Shown: positions 1-8,592, counted from the first letter of the stretch. The stretch is 56,832 bases of DNA from an uncultured Pseudomonadota bacterium (GCA_903844155.1 CAIMSU010000319.1:1-56832), one strand, 5' to 3'. A program made the numbers and translations. The notes: generated from the sequence alone by a model not told the origin.

Positions 1-43
1 AGGCGTTGAAGAGCGGGATCGGGCCGTGATACGCTTCACCCAT
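1..43 (-). CDS. Start of an unidentified protein, cut by the left window edge
   Basis: On the minus strand an ATG at 43 opens a frame (MGEAYHGPIPLFNA...) that runs off the window. A good ribosome binding site, GGAAGG, lies 6 bases upstream of the ATG. This is the only reason to call it a gene. The 14 visible residues are too few to assign a family. It would be divergent from the truncated dehydrogenase to its right. Confidence 0.3.
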   Translation of the reverse strand, partial: MGEAYHGPIPLFNA

Positions 44-138
44 GGCACACCTTCCGGAACGAGTTGGATCGAGAGATCAACCCGGTTCTATGCCGTTTTC
101 AGAGGGTGTACCACTCTTCTGGCACGAATATGGCGGGT

Positions 139-158
139 TTATGTGGAGCTCCACATAA
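139..158. repeat. 20-bp perfect palindrome at the boundary of a truncated gene
   Basis: The 20 bases are their own reverse complement (half-site TTATGTGGAG). They sit in a stretch (1-158) that is visibly lower in GC than the rest of the window. The last three bases of the palindrome are the TAA that closes the dehydrogenase frame on its upstream side, so homology to that family begins directly after it. This is compatible with a recombinase site or the end of a mobile element that removed the dehydrogenase N-terminus. No transposase or integrase is visible here. Confidence 0.6.
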
Positions 159-461
159 GTCGATGAGTCGGTCTACTGTGCCAGCAAGTGGGGGCTGGTG
201 GGCTTCACGGGCACGCTGGCGATGGAGGCGGCCCAGGCGGGGATCCACGTCACCGCCGTCTGCCCAGGCGGCATCCACACCCCGTTCTGGCGAACGATGG
301 ACCGCTTTCCCTTCCCCGACCACATCGACCCCGAGCGCGACTTCCTCGACCCGGACGAGGTGGCGGAGGGCGTGTGGCAGGTCGCGAACACGTCCGCGCG
401 GTACGCCGTGTCGGAGGTGACGATGCTGCCGATCATCGCGGAGCCCGGCCGGGAGCGGTAG
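159..461 (+). pseudogene. Short-chain dehydrogenase/reductase, C-terminal fragment
   Basis: The open frame after the TAA at 156-158 reads VDESVYCASKWGLVGFTGTL and continues to a TAG at 461, about 100 residues. It contains the SDR active-site YxxxK (YCASK), the following helix, and the PGGIHTPF segment typical after the active site. The Rossmann nucleotide-binding half (TGxxxGxG) and the catalytic Ser region are missing. A GTG at 198 could start an 87-residue product, but it would lack the YxxxK motif. The gene is therefore most likely a remnant, truncated exactly at the palindrome beside it. Confidence 0.75.
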
Positions 462-498
462 GGCGGGGGGCCGTCGCCCGTGATAGACGGCGGCCCCC

Positions 499-2169
499 AT
501 GCGCTACGTCCCCGAAAACCCCCTCATCGTCCAGTCGGACCACACGCTCCTGCTGGAGACGATGAGCGTCCACTTCCGGGACGCTCGGGACGCCCTGGTG
601 CGCTTTGCGGAGCTGGTGAAGTCCCCTGACTACATCCACACGTACAAAGTCACGCCGCTCTCGTTGTGGAACGCAGCGAGCTCCGGGATGCGGGTCGACG
701 ACGTCGTCGAGGCGCTCAACCGCTTCGCCAAGTACGACGTTCCACCGAACGTACCCGTGTCCATCCGGGAGACGATGGGGCGTTACGGGCGGTTGAAGCT
801 CTACAAGGACCCACGCGGGCTTCGTCTGGAGGCCAACGAGGCCGTCCTGATGACGGAGATCTGCGGGCTGAAGCCCGTCATCCCCTTCCTCGGCACCCGA
901 CTCACGCCAACCTCCGTCCTCGTCGACCCGGGCCACCGCGGCGATCTGAAACAGACCTTGACACATGCTGGGCATCCGGTCGAGGATCTAGCTGGGTATC
1001 GTGACGGCGACGACCTCGCGCTCGCGCTCCTCACGGACACGCGCACGGGCACACCCTGGGCCCTTCGGGAGTACCAGACGCAGGCGATCGACGCGTTCTA
1101 CGGCGACGGCGTCGTGCACGGCGGGTCGGGCGTCGTGGTCCTCCCCTGCGGCGCGGGCAAGACCATGGTCGGCATCGGCGTGATGGCGAAGCTGAGCATG
1201 CGGACCCTGGTGCTGTGCACCAACATCACCGCATTACGTCAGTGGAAGGCGGAGATCCTCGAGCGTACGACGATCACGGAGGATCAGATCGGCGAGTACT
1301 CCGGCGAGACGAAGGACATCCGTCCGATCACCCTTGCGACCTACCAGATCATCACCTTCCGCAAGGCGAAGAACGACATCTTCATCCACTTCGGCATCTT
1401 CGACCGCGAGAATTGGGGCCTGGTCATCTACGACGAGGTGCACCTCCTCCCGGCGCCGATCTTCCGGGCGGTCGCCCACCTCCAGGCCCGTCGCCGCCTC
1501 GGCCTGACCGCTACCCTCGTGCGCGAAGATGGTAAGGAGGAGGACGTTTTTTCGCTCATCGGACCGAAGCGCTTCGACGTGCCGTGGAAGGACCTGGAGC
1601 ACCAGGGATGGATCGCCGCTGCGACGTGCACGGAGATTCGGGTGGGCTTCACGGACGAGGACCGGCTCCGGTACGCCACCGCAGACGACCGCGAGAAGTT
1701 CCGCGTGGCGAGCTGCAACGCGATGAAGACGCCTGTCATCGAGCGCCTGTTGCGTCAGCACGATGGCGACCGCGTGCTGATCCTCGGCATGTACATCGAC
1801 CAGCTTGAGTTCATGGCGCATCGCCTCTCCCTCCCGATCATCGACGGACGGACGCCGCAAAAGCAGCGTGACGAGCTGTTCGCCCGGTTCCGTCGCGGCG
1901 ACGACAAGGTGCTGGTCATCTCAAAGGTGGGCAACTTCTCCGTCGACCTGCCCGATGCCAACGTCGCGATCCAGATCAGCGGGACCTGGGGCAGTCGGCA
2001 GGAGGAGGCTCAGCGCCTGGGCCGCATCCTGCGCCCGAAGCCGGGCTCGAACAAAGCGAGCTTCTACACCATCATCACGCGCGACACCATCGAGCAGACC
2101 TACGGCGAACGTCGCCAGCTCTTCCTCACCGAGCAGGGCTATGCGTACCGGATCGAGAGCGCCGCGTGA
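499..2169 (+). CDS. XPB/Rad25-type superfamily 2 DNA helicase
   Basis: A 556-residue ATP-dependent 3'-5' DNA helicase of the XPB (ERCC3) family, expected to act in DNA repair or transcription-coupled unwinding. Visible features: an N-terminal XPB-type accessory domain (about residues 1-190), Walker A LPCGAGKT near 214-222, a DEVH box at about 312-315, and the XPB hallmark RED motif in LVREDGKEED. The C-terminal RecA lobe ends in the arginine-finger segment QRLGRILRPK. Bacterial XPB homologues are known from Actinobacteria and Myxococcota. The stop overlaps the start of the next small gene by 4 bp, so the two are probably translated together. Length and motifs look intact. Confidence 0.93.
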   Translation: MRYVPENPLIVQSDHTLLLETMSVHFRDARDALVRFAELVKSPDYIHTYKVTPLSLWNAASSGMRVDDVVEALNRFAKYDVPPNVPVSIRETMGRYGRLKLYKDPRGLRLEANEAVLMTEICGLKPVIPFLGTRLTPTSVLVDPGHRGDLKQTLTHAGHPVEDLAGYRDGDDLALALLTDTRTGTPWALREYQTQAIDAFYGDGVVHGGSGVVVLPCGAGKTMVGIGVMAKLSMRTLVLCTNITALRQWKAEILERTTITEDQIGEYSGETKDIRPITLATYQIITFRKAKNDIFIHFGIFDRENWGLVIYDEVHLLPAPIFRAVAHLQARRRLGLTATLVREDGKEEDVFSLIGPKRFDVPWKDLEHQGWIAAATCTEIRVGFTDEDRLRYATADDREKFRVASCNAMKTPVIERLLRQHDGDRVLILGMYIDQLEFMAHRLSLPIIDGRTPQKQRDELFARFRRGDDKVLVISKVGNFSVDLPDANVAIQISGTWGSRQEEAQRLGRILRPKPGSNKASFYTIITRDTIEQTYGERRQLFLTEQGYAYRIESAA

Positions 2170-2375
2170 CCATCCTGCACCGGAACGTCGCGTTGCTGCG
2201 GGTGAGCGACGCCGAGGCGCTCCGGGAGATGGAATTGCTGGTGTCGATCGACGACATGGTGATCGGGCGGATCTCGCCGACCGAGCTGGTCGTGGACCCG
2301 GCGCGGGTAAAAGCCTTGGTGGAACTTCTGGAGTCGCGCGGCCTGGCGCCCATGGTCCGGCGCCTGGGAGAGTGA
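2166..2375 (+). CDS. Small protein translationally coupled to the XPB helicase
   Basis: A 69-residue protein that I do not recognise. It starts at GTG 2166, and this GTGA overlaps the helicase stop, which supports the start and suggests coupled translation. The sequence is amphipathic and acidic, with no Cys, no membrane segment and no signal peptide. The pattern (VSDAEALREMELLVSIDDMV, then VDPARVKALVELLE) suggests a small alpha/beta fold. Its position makes it a candidate helicase partner or regulator. That is inference from context only. Confidence 0.65.
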   Translation: MTILHRNVALLRVSDAEALREMELLVSIDDMVIGRISPTELVVDPARVKALVELLESRGLAPMVRRLGE

Positions 2376-2393
2376 GCGGCTACGACCGCGTGC

Positions 2394-2945
2394 TCAGCTC
2401 TCGTCCTCGTCGTCCTCGTCGTCGCTTTCAGAGGGCGCCAGTGGAATCGGGGGGCCGAAGCGGCGGAACTCGGGTAGAAACGCCAGCGACCTCGGGTCCG
2501 CGCGATCGACGTAGAGGACGCCGTCGAGGTGGTCGCACTCGTGCTGAACAATGCGGGCCGGCCAGCCATGGGCCTCAAACGCCAGTGGTTTGCCCTGTCG
2601 GTCCAGCGCGTCGACGCGGATGTGCAACCACCGTTCCACCTTGCCGCGCAGGTTCGGCACGGAGAGGCAGCCCTCGTACCCGGCCCGGAGCTCCTCGGTG
2701 ATGGGGGTTATCGTTGGATTGACGAGGAACATCGGGTCACCATCCTCGACCCGGAAGACGACCACGCGCACGGACTCGTGGACCTGCGGGGCGGCGAGGC
2801 CCGTTCCGTCGTGTTCGAGCATGCTCTCCAGCAGATCGTCGCAGAATTGCTGGAAGGGTCGGGAACGGATGACTTCGCGGGGCACCGGTTCGGCGACCTT
2901 GCGCAAGACGGGGTTGCCCATTCGGGCGACGTGGAGGACGGCCAT
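2394..2945 (-). CDS. def: Peptide deformylase
   Basis: Metal-dependent enzyme that removes the N-terminal formyl group from new proteins. The 183-residue frame from ATG 2945 carries all three deformylase motifs: GTGLAAPQ (about 47-54), EGCLSVP (91-97, metal-ligand Cys) and HECDH (135-139, two His ligands and the catalytic Glu). An upstream in-frame extension exists, but homology starts at MAVLHVARMGNPVLR. The last dozen residues are a very acidic tail (SESDDEDDEDES) that is not part of the conserved fold. The gene is divergent from the ferredoxin at 3021. Confidence 0.96.
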   Translation of the reverse strand: MAVLHVARMGNPVLRKVAEPVPREVIRSRPFQQFCDDLLESMLEHDGTGLAAPQVHESVRVVVFRVEDGDPMFLVNPTITPITEELRAGYEGCLSVPNLRGKVERWLHIRVDALDRQGKPLAFEAHGWPARIVQHECDHLDGVLYVDRADPRSLAFLPEFRRFGPPIPLAPSESDDEDDEDES

Positions 2946-2967
2946 GCAATGCTGTATGCGAGGTCGC

Positions 2968-2995
2968 TTGCGCGCGCACGGGGGCCGGGTATACC
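2968..2995 (+). promoter_or_regulatory. Candidate sigma-70 type promoter for the ferredoxin gene
   Basis: TTGCGC at 2968-2973 and TATACC at 2990-2995 are separated by 16 bp, in the 75-bp divergent gap between def and the ferredoxin. The ferredoxin start follows 25 bases downstream with a GGAG ribosome binding site. The match is partial, so this is a weak call. Confidence 0.35.
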
Positions 2996-3020
2996 GTGCG
3001 TTCCTTTTTCGGAGTCCAGA

Positions 3021-3281
3021 ATGGCAGAGTGGAAGAATCGCTGGGAAGACAATTCCGGCGGCAGTGCGGAAGTCGGCGGCAAGAAGGTCGGGTTCTTCGT
3101 CGACAAGGAGTGCATCCTCTGCTCCGTCTGTTCCGACGCGGCCCCGAGCAACTTCCGGATGTCCGACGCCGAAGATCACGACATCTGCTTCAAGCAGCCC
3201 GAGAACGACGAGGAGCTCGCGCAGTGCTACGAGGCCATGGAGAACTGCCCCGTCGAAGCGATCGGCGACAAGGGAGTGTGA
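3021..3281 (+). CDS. Single-cluster [4Fe-4S] ferredoxin
   Basis: An 86-residue soluble electron carrier. Cys31, Cys34 and Cys37 (CILCSVC) plus Cys76 in ENCPVEAI form the four ligands of one [4Fe-4S] cluster, as in monocluster ferredoxins of Desulfovibrio or Thermotoga type. Two further Cys (about 56 and 69) lie between them without a second CxxCxxC set. The start at ATG 3021 is supported by GGAG 7 bases upstream. A longer in-frame extension upstream overlaps def in antisense and is unlikely. The redox partner is not evident from the neighbours. Confidence 0.92.
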   Translation: MAEWKNRWEDNSGGSAEVGGKKVGFFVDKECILCSVCSDAAPSNFRMSDAEDHDICFKQPENDEELAQCYEAMENCPVEAIGDKGV

Positions 3282-3284
3282 CCG

Positions 3285-4295
3285 CTACGGGGGCTCAACC
3301 GGCCAGGCCGGCACGGCGCCCTCGCAGAGCCGCTGCATGTCCTGCGCCAGGGGCGCGGTCACCCGCACCGTCTGACCCGTAAACGGGTGTGGGAAGGCGA
3401 TCGCGCGCGCGTGGAGGCAATGGCGCGGAAACCCGATCGCGTGCCGGACCCGGTCGGTCGGCCCTTTTCTGAGTGCCTCCAGAAAAATTGCGTCCGGCTG
3501 ACCGTACAGCTTGTCGCCGAGGATGGGGTGGCCGAGGCATTCCAGATGGGCGCGGATCTGGTGCGTGCGGCCTGTCTCGGGGGTGCACGCGACGAGGGCG
3601 AGCGCCTGTGGGCCGGCGAGCCGGGCCAGCACTTCGAAGGTGGTCCGGGCCGGGGCGCCATCGGGCAGGAACCCCATCCGGAGCTCGACCGTCTCGGCAT
3701 CGCCCGAAAATACCGGTTGATCCGACTTCGGGTGGAGGATCCCGAGGGGCTGCTCCGCGACGGCCGTCTCCCAGGGCGGATCACCGCGCACGATCGCGTG
3801 ATACGTCTTGCTGACGTGTCGGTCCTGGAAGAGCTCCCGCATGCGTCGATTGGCGTCGAGGGACTTGACCAGGAAGACGACGCCCGAGGTCTCCCGGTCG
3901 AGGCGGTGAGCGATGTCGATGGCGTGGTCGGGCCGGGCCTCGCGGGCCAGTCCGACCACGCTGTACGACCACTTCTGGCCAACGGCATGCATCAGGAGGC
4001 CGGCGGGCTTGTCGAGTGCCAGCAGATGTTCGTCCTCGTACAGGATGTCGGGCAGCGGCGGGGGTGCGCTTTCAGGGGCGATCCCGGGGACGAAGATACG
4101 GATGACCTCGCCCTCGGACAACGTGCTCGATGCCTTCAGAATGCGCGCGTCCGAGCGCACGAGCCCCTGTCGGATCCAGCGGACGAACTGGGCACGCGAC
4201 CAGTCCGAGAACCGCGCCGCGAGGTACGCGTCAACTCGCCGGCCCGTCCCCCGATCCCCGACAAGCAGCACCCGGTGCGGCCGTGAGAGGTCCAC
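3285..4295 (-). CDS. RluA-family pseudouridine synthase
   Basis: Isomerises specific uridines in rRNA or tRNA to pseudouridine. The catalytic motif HRLDRETSG is present with its Asp, together with LALDKPAGLLMH near the start of the catalytic domain and the GRTHQIRAHL segment that marks the RluA family. An N-terminal S4-like RNA-binding region (DAYLAARF...VRSDARIL) precedes it. About 336 residues from the GTG at 4295. A TTG at 4319 is an alternative, and neither has a strong ribosome binding site, so the start is uncertain. The long open frame upstream of 4320 is not conserved and contains a dispersed repeat. Which RNA position is modified cannot be told. Confidence 0.9.
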   Translation of the reverse strand: MDLSRPHRVLLVGDRGTGRRVDAYLAARFSDWSRAQFVRWIRQGLVRSDARILKASSTLSEGEVIRIFVPGIAPESAPPPLPDILYEDEHLLALDKPAGLLMHAVGQKWSYSVVGLAREARPDHAIDIAHRLDRETSGVVFLVKSLDANRRMRELFQDRHVSKTYHAIVRGDPPWETAVAEQPLGILHPKSDQPVFSGDAETVELRMGFLPDGAPARTTFEVLARLAGPQALALVACTPETGRTHQIRAHLECLGHPILGDKLYGQPDAIFLEALRKGPTDRVRHAIGFPRHCLHARAIAFPHPFTGQTVRVTAPLAQDMQRLCEGAVPAWPVEPP

Positions 4296-4394
4296 AAGCT
4301 CGATGTTCGGCGGAGTCAACGCGGGGCCGAGGCGGGTGCGGTGCACACAACGAGCATCCGTCGCCCTGAGATCACGTGAATGCGAGGACGCGTC

Positions 4395-4470
4395 GGCCCC
4401 GACCCGGCCGCTCCCCGCACGAACCGTGCCGGGCGGCGTCTTCGCCGGCTGGCGGGATTCGTAGCCTTGC
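4395..4470 (-). repeat. Dispersed 75-bp repeat, copy A
   Basis: Read on the minus strand this segment matches the plus-strand segment 27877-27952 at roughly 85% identity over about 75 bases, with a shared core of CCCGCCAGCCGGCGAAGACG. Here it lies just upstream of the RluA-type gene. Both copies are intergenic. The type of element is unknown. Confidence 0.7.
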
Positions 4471-4591
4471 AGCGGCGTAAAACAACCGACGACGCCGGCG
4501 CGAGGCTCGTCGAGCGCCGGCATCGGCGGCGGGCGGACAATGTGGGTTAGACTCCGGGTGTCAGGGTAACGGCTTGAAGGGCTTTCGTCCG

Positions 4592-4783
4592 ATGAAGGTG
4601 CTCGCCGCCGCGTGGATCGTCACTGCGGTCGGCCTCGCCATTCTCGTCGGCCCGTACCTCGGCTGGCGAGGCTGGATCTGGCTCGGCCTGCACGAGCTGC
4701 TGTGCCTCGTCGGTGCCGGGTGGGAGCTGTGGGGCGACCGGCTCGACCCGTGGTTCGACCGCCTGGGGACCCGCTCCGCATGA
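4592..4783 (+). CDS. Small membrane protein leading the pseudokinase operon
   Basis: A 63-residue protein with one or two hydrophobic segments (about residues 3-24 and 27-45) and a charged C-terminus. ATG 4592 has GAAGGG about 9 bases upstream. An in-frame TTG at 4574 is an alternative start. Its TGA overlaps the ATG of the kinase-like gene by 4 bp (ATGA), the same arrangement as at the next junction. I do not recognise a family. Coupling suggests it works with, or helps place, the membrane-anchored kinase-like protein that follows. Confidence 0.65.
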   Translation: MKVLAAAWIVTAVGLAILVGPYLGWRGWIWLGLHELLCLVGAGWELWGDRLDPWFDRLGTRSA

Positions 4784-6261
4784 CCGAACCGCTAGAGCCG
4801 GGCGGCAGCGTCGGGCGATACAAGGTGATGGAGCAGCTCGGAGACGGGGACTGGGGTGCTGTGTACAAGGTACGACACACGGCAACACATGCGTACCACG
4901 TCGCACGGTTTCCGCCCGCGCTCTCAGAGCGCTCACAAGAGGCGCTACGCGAGGAGGCCCGCGTACAGCGCCTGGTCTTCCATCCGAAGCTCCTGCCCAT
5001 ACTCGACGTCCACGAGGATGGGGCACGATCCGGGATTTTCCGCGAATTCGTCGACGGTACCAGCCTCGCAGACGTGCTCGCCGAGGGGCCGATGGACCCT
5101 GGCGAGGCGGTCCCGCTGTTCGAGCAGATCCTCGTCGCGCTTCTCGCCGCGCACACGGCTGGCCTCGTGCACGAGGCGCTTGCACCCCAGAGCGTCCTTC
5201 TGGCGGTCGGACCCAGCGGGGTCAGCGTCCGCGTTGCCGACTTCGGCCTCTGGCGCGTGCTGGGAGGGGCCGACGCTACTCCCATCGCCGCGGGCGGGCG
5301 GCAGCGGTACGTCGCCCCGGAGCTCCTGCTCGGTGCGTCCCGACGCGATCCTCGCGCAGACGTCTTCTCGCTCGGATGCGTTTTCTACGAGATGCTCACT
5401 GGACGGGCCCCGTTCAATGACGGGACTCGGCGTGGGGAGGACGGCGGCCCCAACTACGAGCCCCTCGCCACCAGCCTCATCGGCTGCCCGCTGGCGATCG
5501 CGGCGGTCGTGGAGCGCGCCCTCGAGCTCGACCCGGAGGAGCGGTACCCGGACGTGAACGCGCTCGCCGCCGACCTGCATGGCGACCCCGCGCCGGTCCG
5601 AGCACGCGCGGCTCCGCAGGCCCCTGTGCTCACCGCGTCGCCCGCGGACGTCGACCCGGACGAGCCCACCGTCGAAGCGGAGCCGCTTGAACGCCCGTCT
5701 GAACCGCTTCCGGAGGAACGGCCGCCGATGCCCGCGTTCGAGCGCGTCGAGGCTGACGGGGCCGCGGCCGCGGTCCGCTGGGTGCTCCAGTTCGTCCTGC
5801 TGCCAATCGTATCGATCGGCGCCCTGCTGCTCGCGGGAGCCTGGCAGGAAGCGGGCACGTTGCGGACGACCAGGGATGCCGTGCTTCAGGCGCAGGAGGT
5901 CGTGAACGCGAACCTGGCCGAGGAGGTCGCCGCTGGGGGGCAGCTCGTGGCCTGGGGTGCCCCGGCGGTACAGCTCTCGGCCGCGGCCGACGAGGCCCAC
6001 CGGGCGGAGACCTTGTCTGCGAAGCTCGACGCCGACCAACGGCTCACCGAAGCGCTGGATCAGGACCTCAAGGTGATGCACGAGCCCAGGGAGCCGGAGG
6101 ACGTGCAGCACAAGCGCGAAATCGAACGAATGGTGGCGACAAACCATGACCACATCGCCGGCTACCGGGCGGCTCAGCTCGCCCGGGAGACCGCGGAGGC
6201 GGGACCGTTCGTTCCCATCGCGGATGCCCTCGGGCTGGCCGGCGTCGCCCCGCCCCCATGA
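4780..6261 (+). CDS. Membrane-anchored protein-kinase-fold protein, probable pseudokinase
   Basis: A 493-residue protein with a Ser/Thr kinase fold (about 12-270), a linker rich in Pro and Glu, one transmembrane segment (about 334-356) and a helical C-terminal domain of about 130 residues that should lie outside the cytoplasm. The glycine loop (LGDGDWGAVYKV), DFG (from Asp154) and the APE motif (VAPEL) are kept. However, the VAIK lysine is replaced by Arg43 (VARF), and the catalytic HRD loop reads HEA (131-133), so the catalytic Asp is missing. Phosphotransfer is therefore unlikely, and a scaffolding or ATP-sensing role is more likely. It overlaps its neighbours by 4 bp on both sides. Confidence 0.9.
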   Translation: MTEPLEPGGSVGRYKVMEQLGDGDWGAVYKVRHTATHAYHVARFPPALSERSQEALREEARVQRLVFHPKLLPILDVHEDGARSGIFREFVDGTSLADVLAEGPMDPGEAVPLFEQILVALLAAHTAGLVHEALAPQSVLLAVGPSGVSVRVADFGLWRVLGGADATPIAAGGRQRYVAPELLLGASRRDPRADVFSLGCVFYEMLTGRAPFNDGTRRGEDGGPNYEPLATSLIGCPLAIAAVVERALELDPEERYPDVNALAADLHGDPAPVRARAAPQAPVLTASPADVDPDEPTVEAEPLERPSEPLPEERPPMPAFERVEADGAAAAVRWVLQFVLLPIVSIGALLLAGAWQEAGTLRTTRDAVLQAQEVVNANLAEEVAAGGQLVAWGAPAVQLSAAADEAHRAETLSAKLDADQRLTEALDQDLKVMHEPREPEDVQHKREIERMVATNHDHIAGYRAAQLARETAEAGPFVPIADALGLAGVAPPP

Positions 6262-8570
6262 TCCTCACGCTGCGAGAGGCCGCGCGGGCTGGTGACCTGG
6301 GCGGCAAGGCAGCAGCCCTCGCCGAGCTGGACCGGGCGGGCGTAGCCATTCCTCGGGCATGGGTGGTGCCGAGGTCCGCTTTTCGTGCATTTCTACTGGA
6401 GAATCAGATAGGCGAGGACGCCCTTGCGCCCGAGGCGTCGGTCCTCTTGGGGCGGATGCCCGTTCCACTCGCCTGCCCCGCTCCATGCGTAGCCGTGCGG
6501 TCCAGCGGCCACGACGAAGACGGCGGGGCCACGAGCAACGCCGGGCGCTACGAAACAGTCCTCGGAGTCGCGCCAGACGAGTTTGAGGCTGCCGTCCGAA
6601 AGGTGTGGGCGAGCTGGCTCCTGCAGCGTCGCCCTGGCCAGCCCCTCGACGGCATGACCGTGCTCGTGCAGGAGATGGTGGATGCGAGGGTCGCGGGCGT
6701 GCTCTTCACCACCAACCCGGTGACCGGGAGCTGGGCCGAGATGGTCGTTGAGGCGGTCTGGGGGCTCGGAGCGCCCCTCGTGAGCGGGTCCGTCGTGCCC
6801 GATCGATACGTGTTGACACGCGGCCGGGGGTTGGGTGCCCGGGAGACCCCGACGGTGGCCCATCAGGAGATTCAGGAACAAGGCACTGAAGTTGTGATCG
6901 ACCACCGCAAGCTGGTGACTCGCGCGACCGCGTCGCCCCTCGCCCGCAAGCTGCTCCAGGAGGACCTGGTCATCCTCGCGATGCTCGGACTCGTCGTGGA
7001 GCGGGCACGCGGTACCCCCCAGGACATCGAGTGGGCGGTCGATCGCGCGGGTGCCTTCCACATCCTGCAGGCCCGGCCCATCACGACCCAGCGCCGGCTG
7101 CCCCGCGGGGACGCCACGCTCTGGACCCGGCGCTTCATCGGCGAGCGCTTCCCCGACGGCGTCACGCCGCTCACCTGGTCGATCGTCGGCCCCACGCTCG
7201 ACCACTTCATCGCCTACCCGGAGACCTCCCGCCGATTCCTCGGCGGCGAGCCGGCACTACGGGTCCTGAACGGGCACCCGTATGTCAACGTCACCGTCTT
7301 CCGACACCTCGCATTCAAGTTTCCGGGCGCCGCTCCACCCCGGTTCATGCTCGACTTCTTCCCACCCGAGGAGGAGGCGGCGTGGGTATCCCGACGCGCG
7401 GCAGCGCCCGACGTTGCGGTGTACGCGAGCATCTTCCGGACGACCTTTGCGGAGCAGCGGTGGCAGCGCTTCCGGTGGAATCCGGCCACCAACGTCCGTG
7501 CGTGGGACACCTTCCGGAGCGCGCTGGATGCTCACCTGCGCACCCTCGCGACCGCCTCCCTCCCCGGTGTCCTGCGATCCGTCAGCCACCTGCTCCGCGA
7601 GTACATCAAGATCCACGTCACGTCGCTGCTGTTCGCCAACATGGGCTGGGAGCTGCTCGCACCGACGCTCTCGGACAAGGACAGGGCCGTGCTGCTCCGC
7701 CCTGCCGGAGCGTCGATCACGCGGCGGGTCGACGCGGCCCTCGGCGACGTGGGACGGGGCTGCTTGTCCATCGACGAGTTCCTCGCAGCGCACGGCCACC
7801 GTTCCCGCGCCAGCTGGGAGATATGGGCATTACACCTTGCGGAGGACGTGCCCGGAACGTGGGCGCTGGCCAGGACCATGGCCGCGACCCAGCCACCGGG
7901 CATCCACGCAGCGCTGGACGCGGAGGCTGCCGAGACAGCCGCCGCCATCGCAGCGCTCCCGCCACTTCGCCGGCGTCTCACCCACCTCGCCAGCGAGTAT
8001 CTACGGTTGCGCGAGGAGCAGCGGTACCACCTCGACCGCATCTTCTGGGCTGCCAAGAGTCGCCTCGTCGCCCTGGCGCCGACCCTGCCGCTCGCCGCCG
8101 ACAACGTGGCCTGGCTCACCGCCTCCGAGCTCCTCGACTTGCCCGCCGACGCGGACCGGCGCGCCGAACAACGCAAGGCGCTGCGACCGTCGTCCGAGCC
8201 GCCCGACTTCCTGCGCGGCGACGAGCCACTGCCACCACCTCCCTCCGGCAGGCGACTCCAGGGCGTCGGTGTCTCGCCGGGGGCAGCCCGGGGCACGGCG
8301 CGCGTCCTGCGCACCCTGGAAGACGGGCTGACGCTACGTCCGGGCGAGATCCTCGTCACCCGGTCGACAGATCCGGCGTGGAGCCCGGTGCTCGCGCGCG
8401 CGGGCGGGCTGGTGTTGGAGATGGGGAGCCAGTTGTCCCACGGGGCGGTCATCGCCCGGGAGTACGCCGTCCCGGCGGTCGCGAACATCGCCTCGGCGAC
8501 CCACTACATCGCAGATGGCGCCGAGGTGCAGATCGACGGTCGCACCGGCGCGGTGTGGATCCTCGGGTAG
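6258..8570 (+). CDS. PEP synthase / rifampicin-phosphotransferase-like dikinase
   Basis: A 770-residue enzyme with the three-part layout of ATP-dependent dikinases. The N-terminal ATP-grasp region (about 1-275) has VAVRSSGHDED, AGVLFTTNPVTG and ILQARPIT. A large middle region (about 290-650) follows, then a C-terminal swivelling phosphohistidine domain with SQLSHGAVIARE, where His728 should carry the phosphate. This order (ATP-binding, substrate, His domain) is that of rifampicin phosphotransferase, whereas true PEP synthase ends in a PEP-binding TIM barrel that is absent here. The substrate is unknown, and resistance to rifamycins is only one possibility. Its ATG overlaps the pseudokinase stop (ATGA). 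Confidence 0.87.
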   Translation: MILTLREAARAGDLGGKAAALAELDRAGVAIPRAWVVPRSAFRAFLLENQIGEDALAPEASVLLGRMPVPLACPAPCVAVRSSGHDEDGGATSNAGRYETVLGVAPDEFEAAVRKVWASWLLQRRPGQPLDGMTVLVQEMVDARVAGVLFTTNPVTGSWAEMVVEAVWGLGAPLVSGSVVPDRYVLTRGRGLGARETPTVAHQEIQEQGTEVVIDHRKLVTRATASPLARKLLQEDLVILAMLGLVVERARGTPQDIEWAVDRAGAFHILQARPITTQRRLPRGDATLWTRRFIGERFPDGVTPLTWSIVGPTLDHFIAYPETSRRFLGGEPALRVLNGHPYVNVTVFRHLAFKFPGAAPPRFMLDFFPPEEEAAWVSRRAAAPDVAVYASIFRTTFAEQRWQRFRWNPATNVRAWDTFRSALDAHLRTLATASLPGVLRSVSHLLREYIKIHVTSLLFANMGWELLAPTLSDKDRAVLLRPAGASITRRVDAALGDVGRGCLSIDEFLAAHGHRSRASWEIWALHLAEDVPGTWALARTMAATQPPGIHAALDAEAAETAAAIAALPPLRRRLTHLASEYLRLREEQRYHLDRIFWAAKSRLVALAPTLPLAADNVAWLTASELLDLPADADRRAEQRKALRPSSEPPDFLRGDEPLPPPPSGRRLQGVGVSPGAARGTARVLRTLEDGLTLRPGEILVTRSTDPAWSPVLARAGGLVLEMGSQLSHGAVIAREYAVPAVANIASATHYIADGAEVQIDGRTGAVWILG

Positions 8571-8592
8571 CGCGGCCGCGTCAGCGCAGGGG

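Noticed and set aside
90-110. TTTCAGAGGG shared between 98-107, about 2427 and about 27980
   Set aside because: The match is too short, and the flanks do not align, so it is not counted as a repeat.
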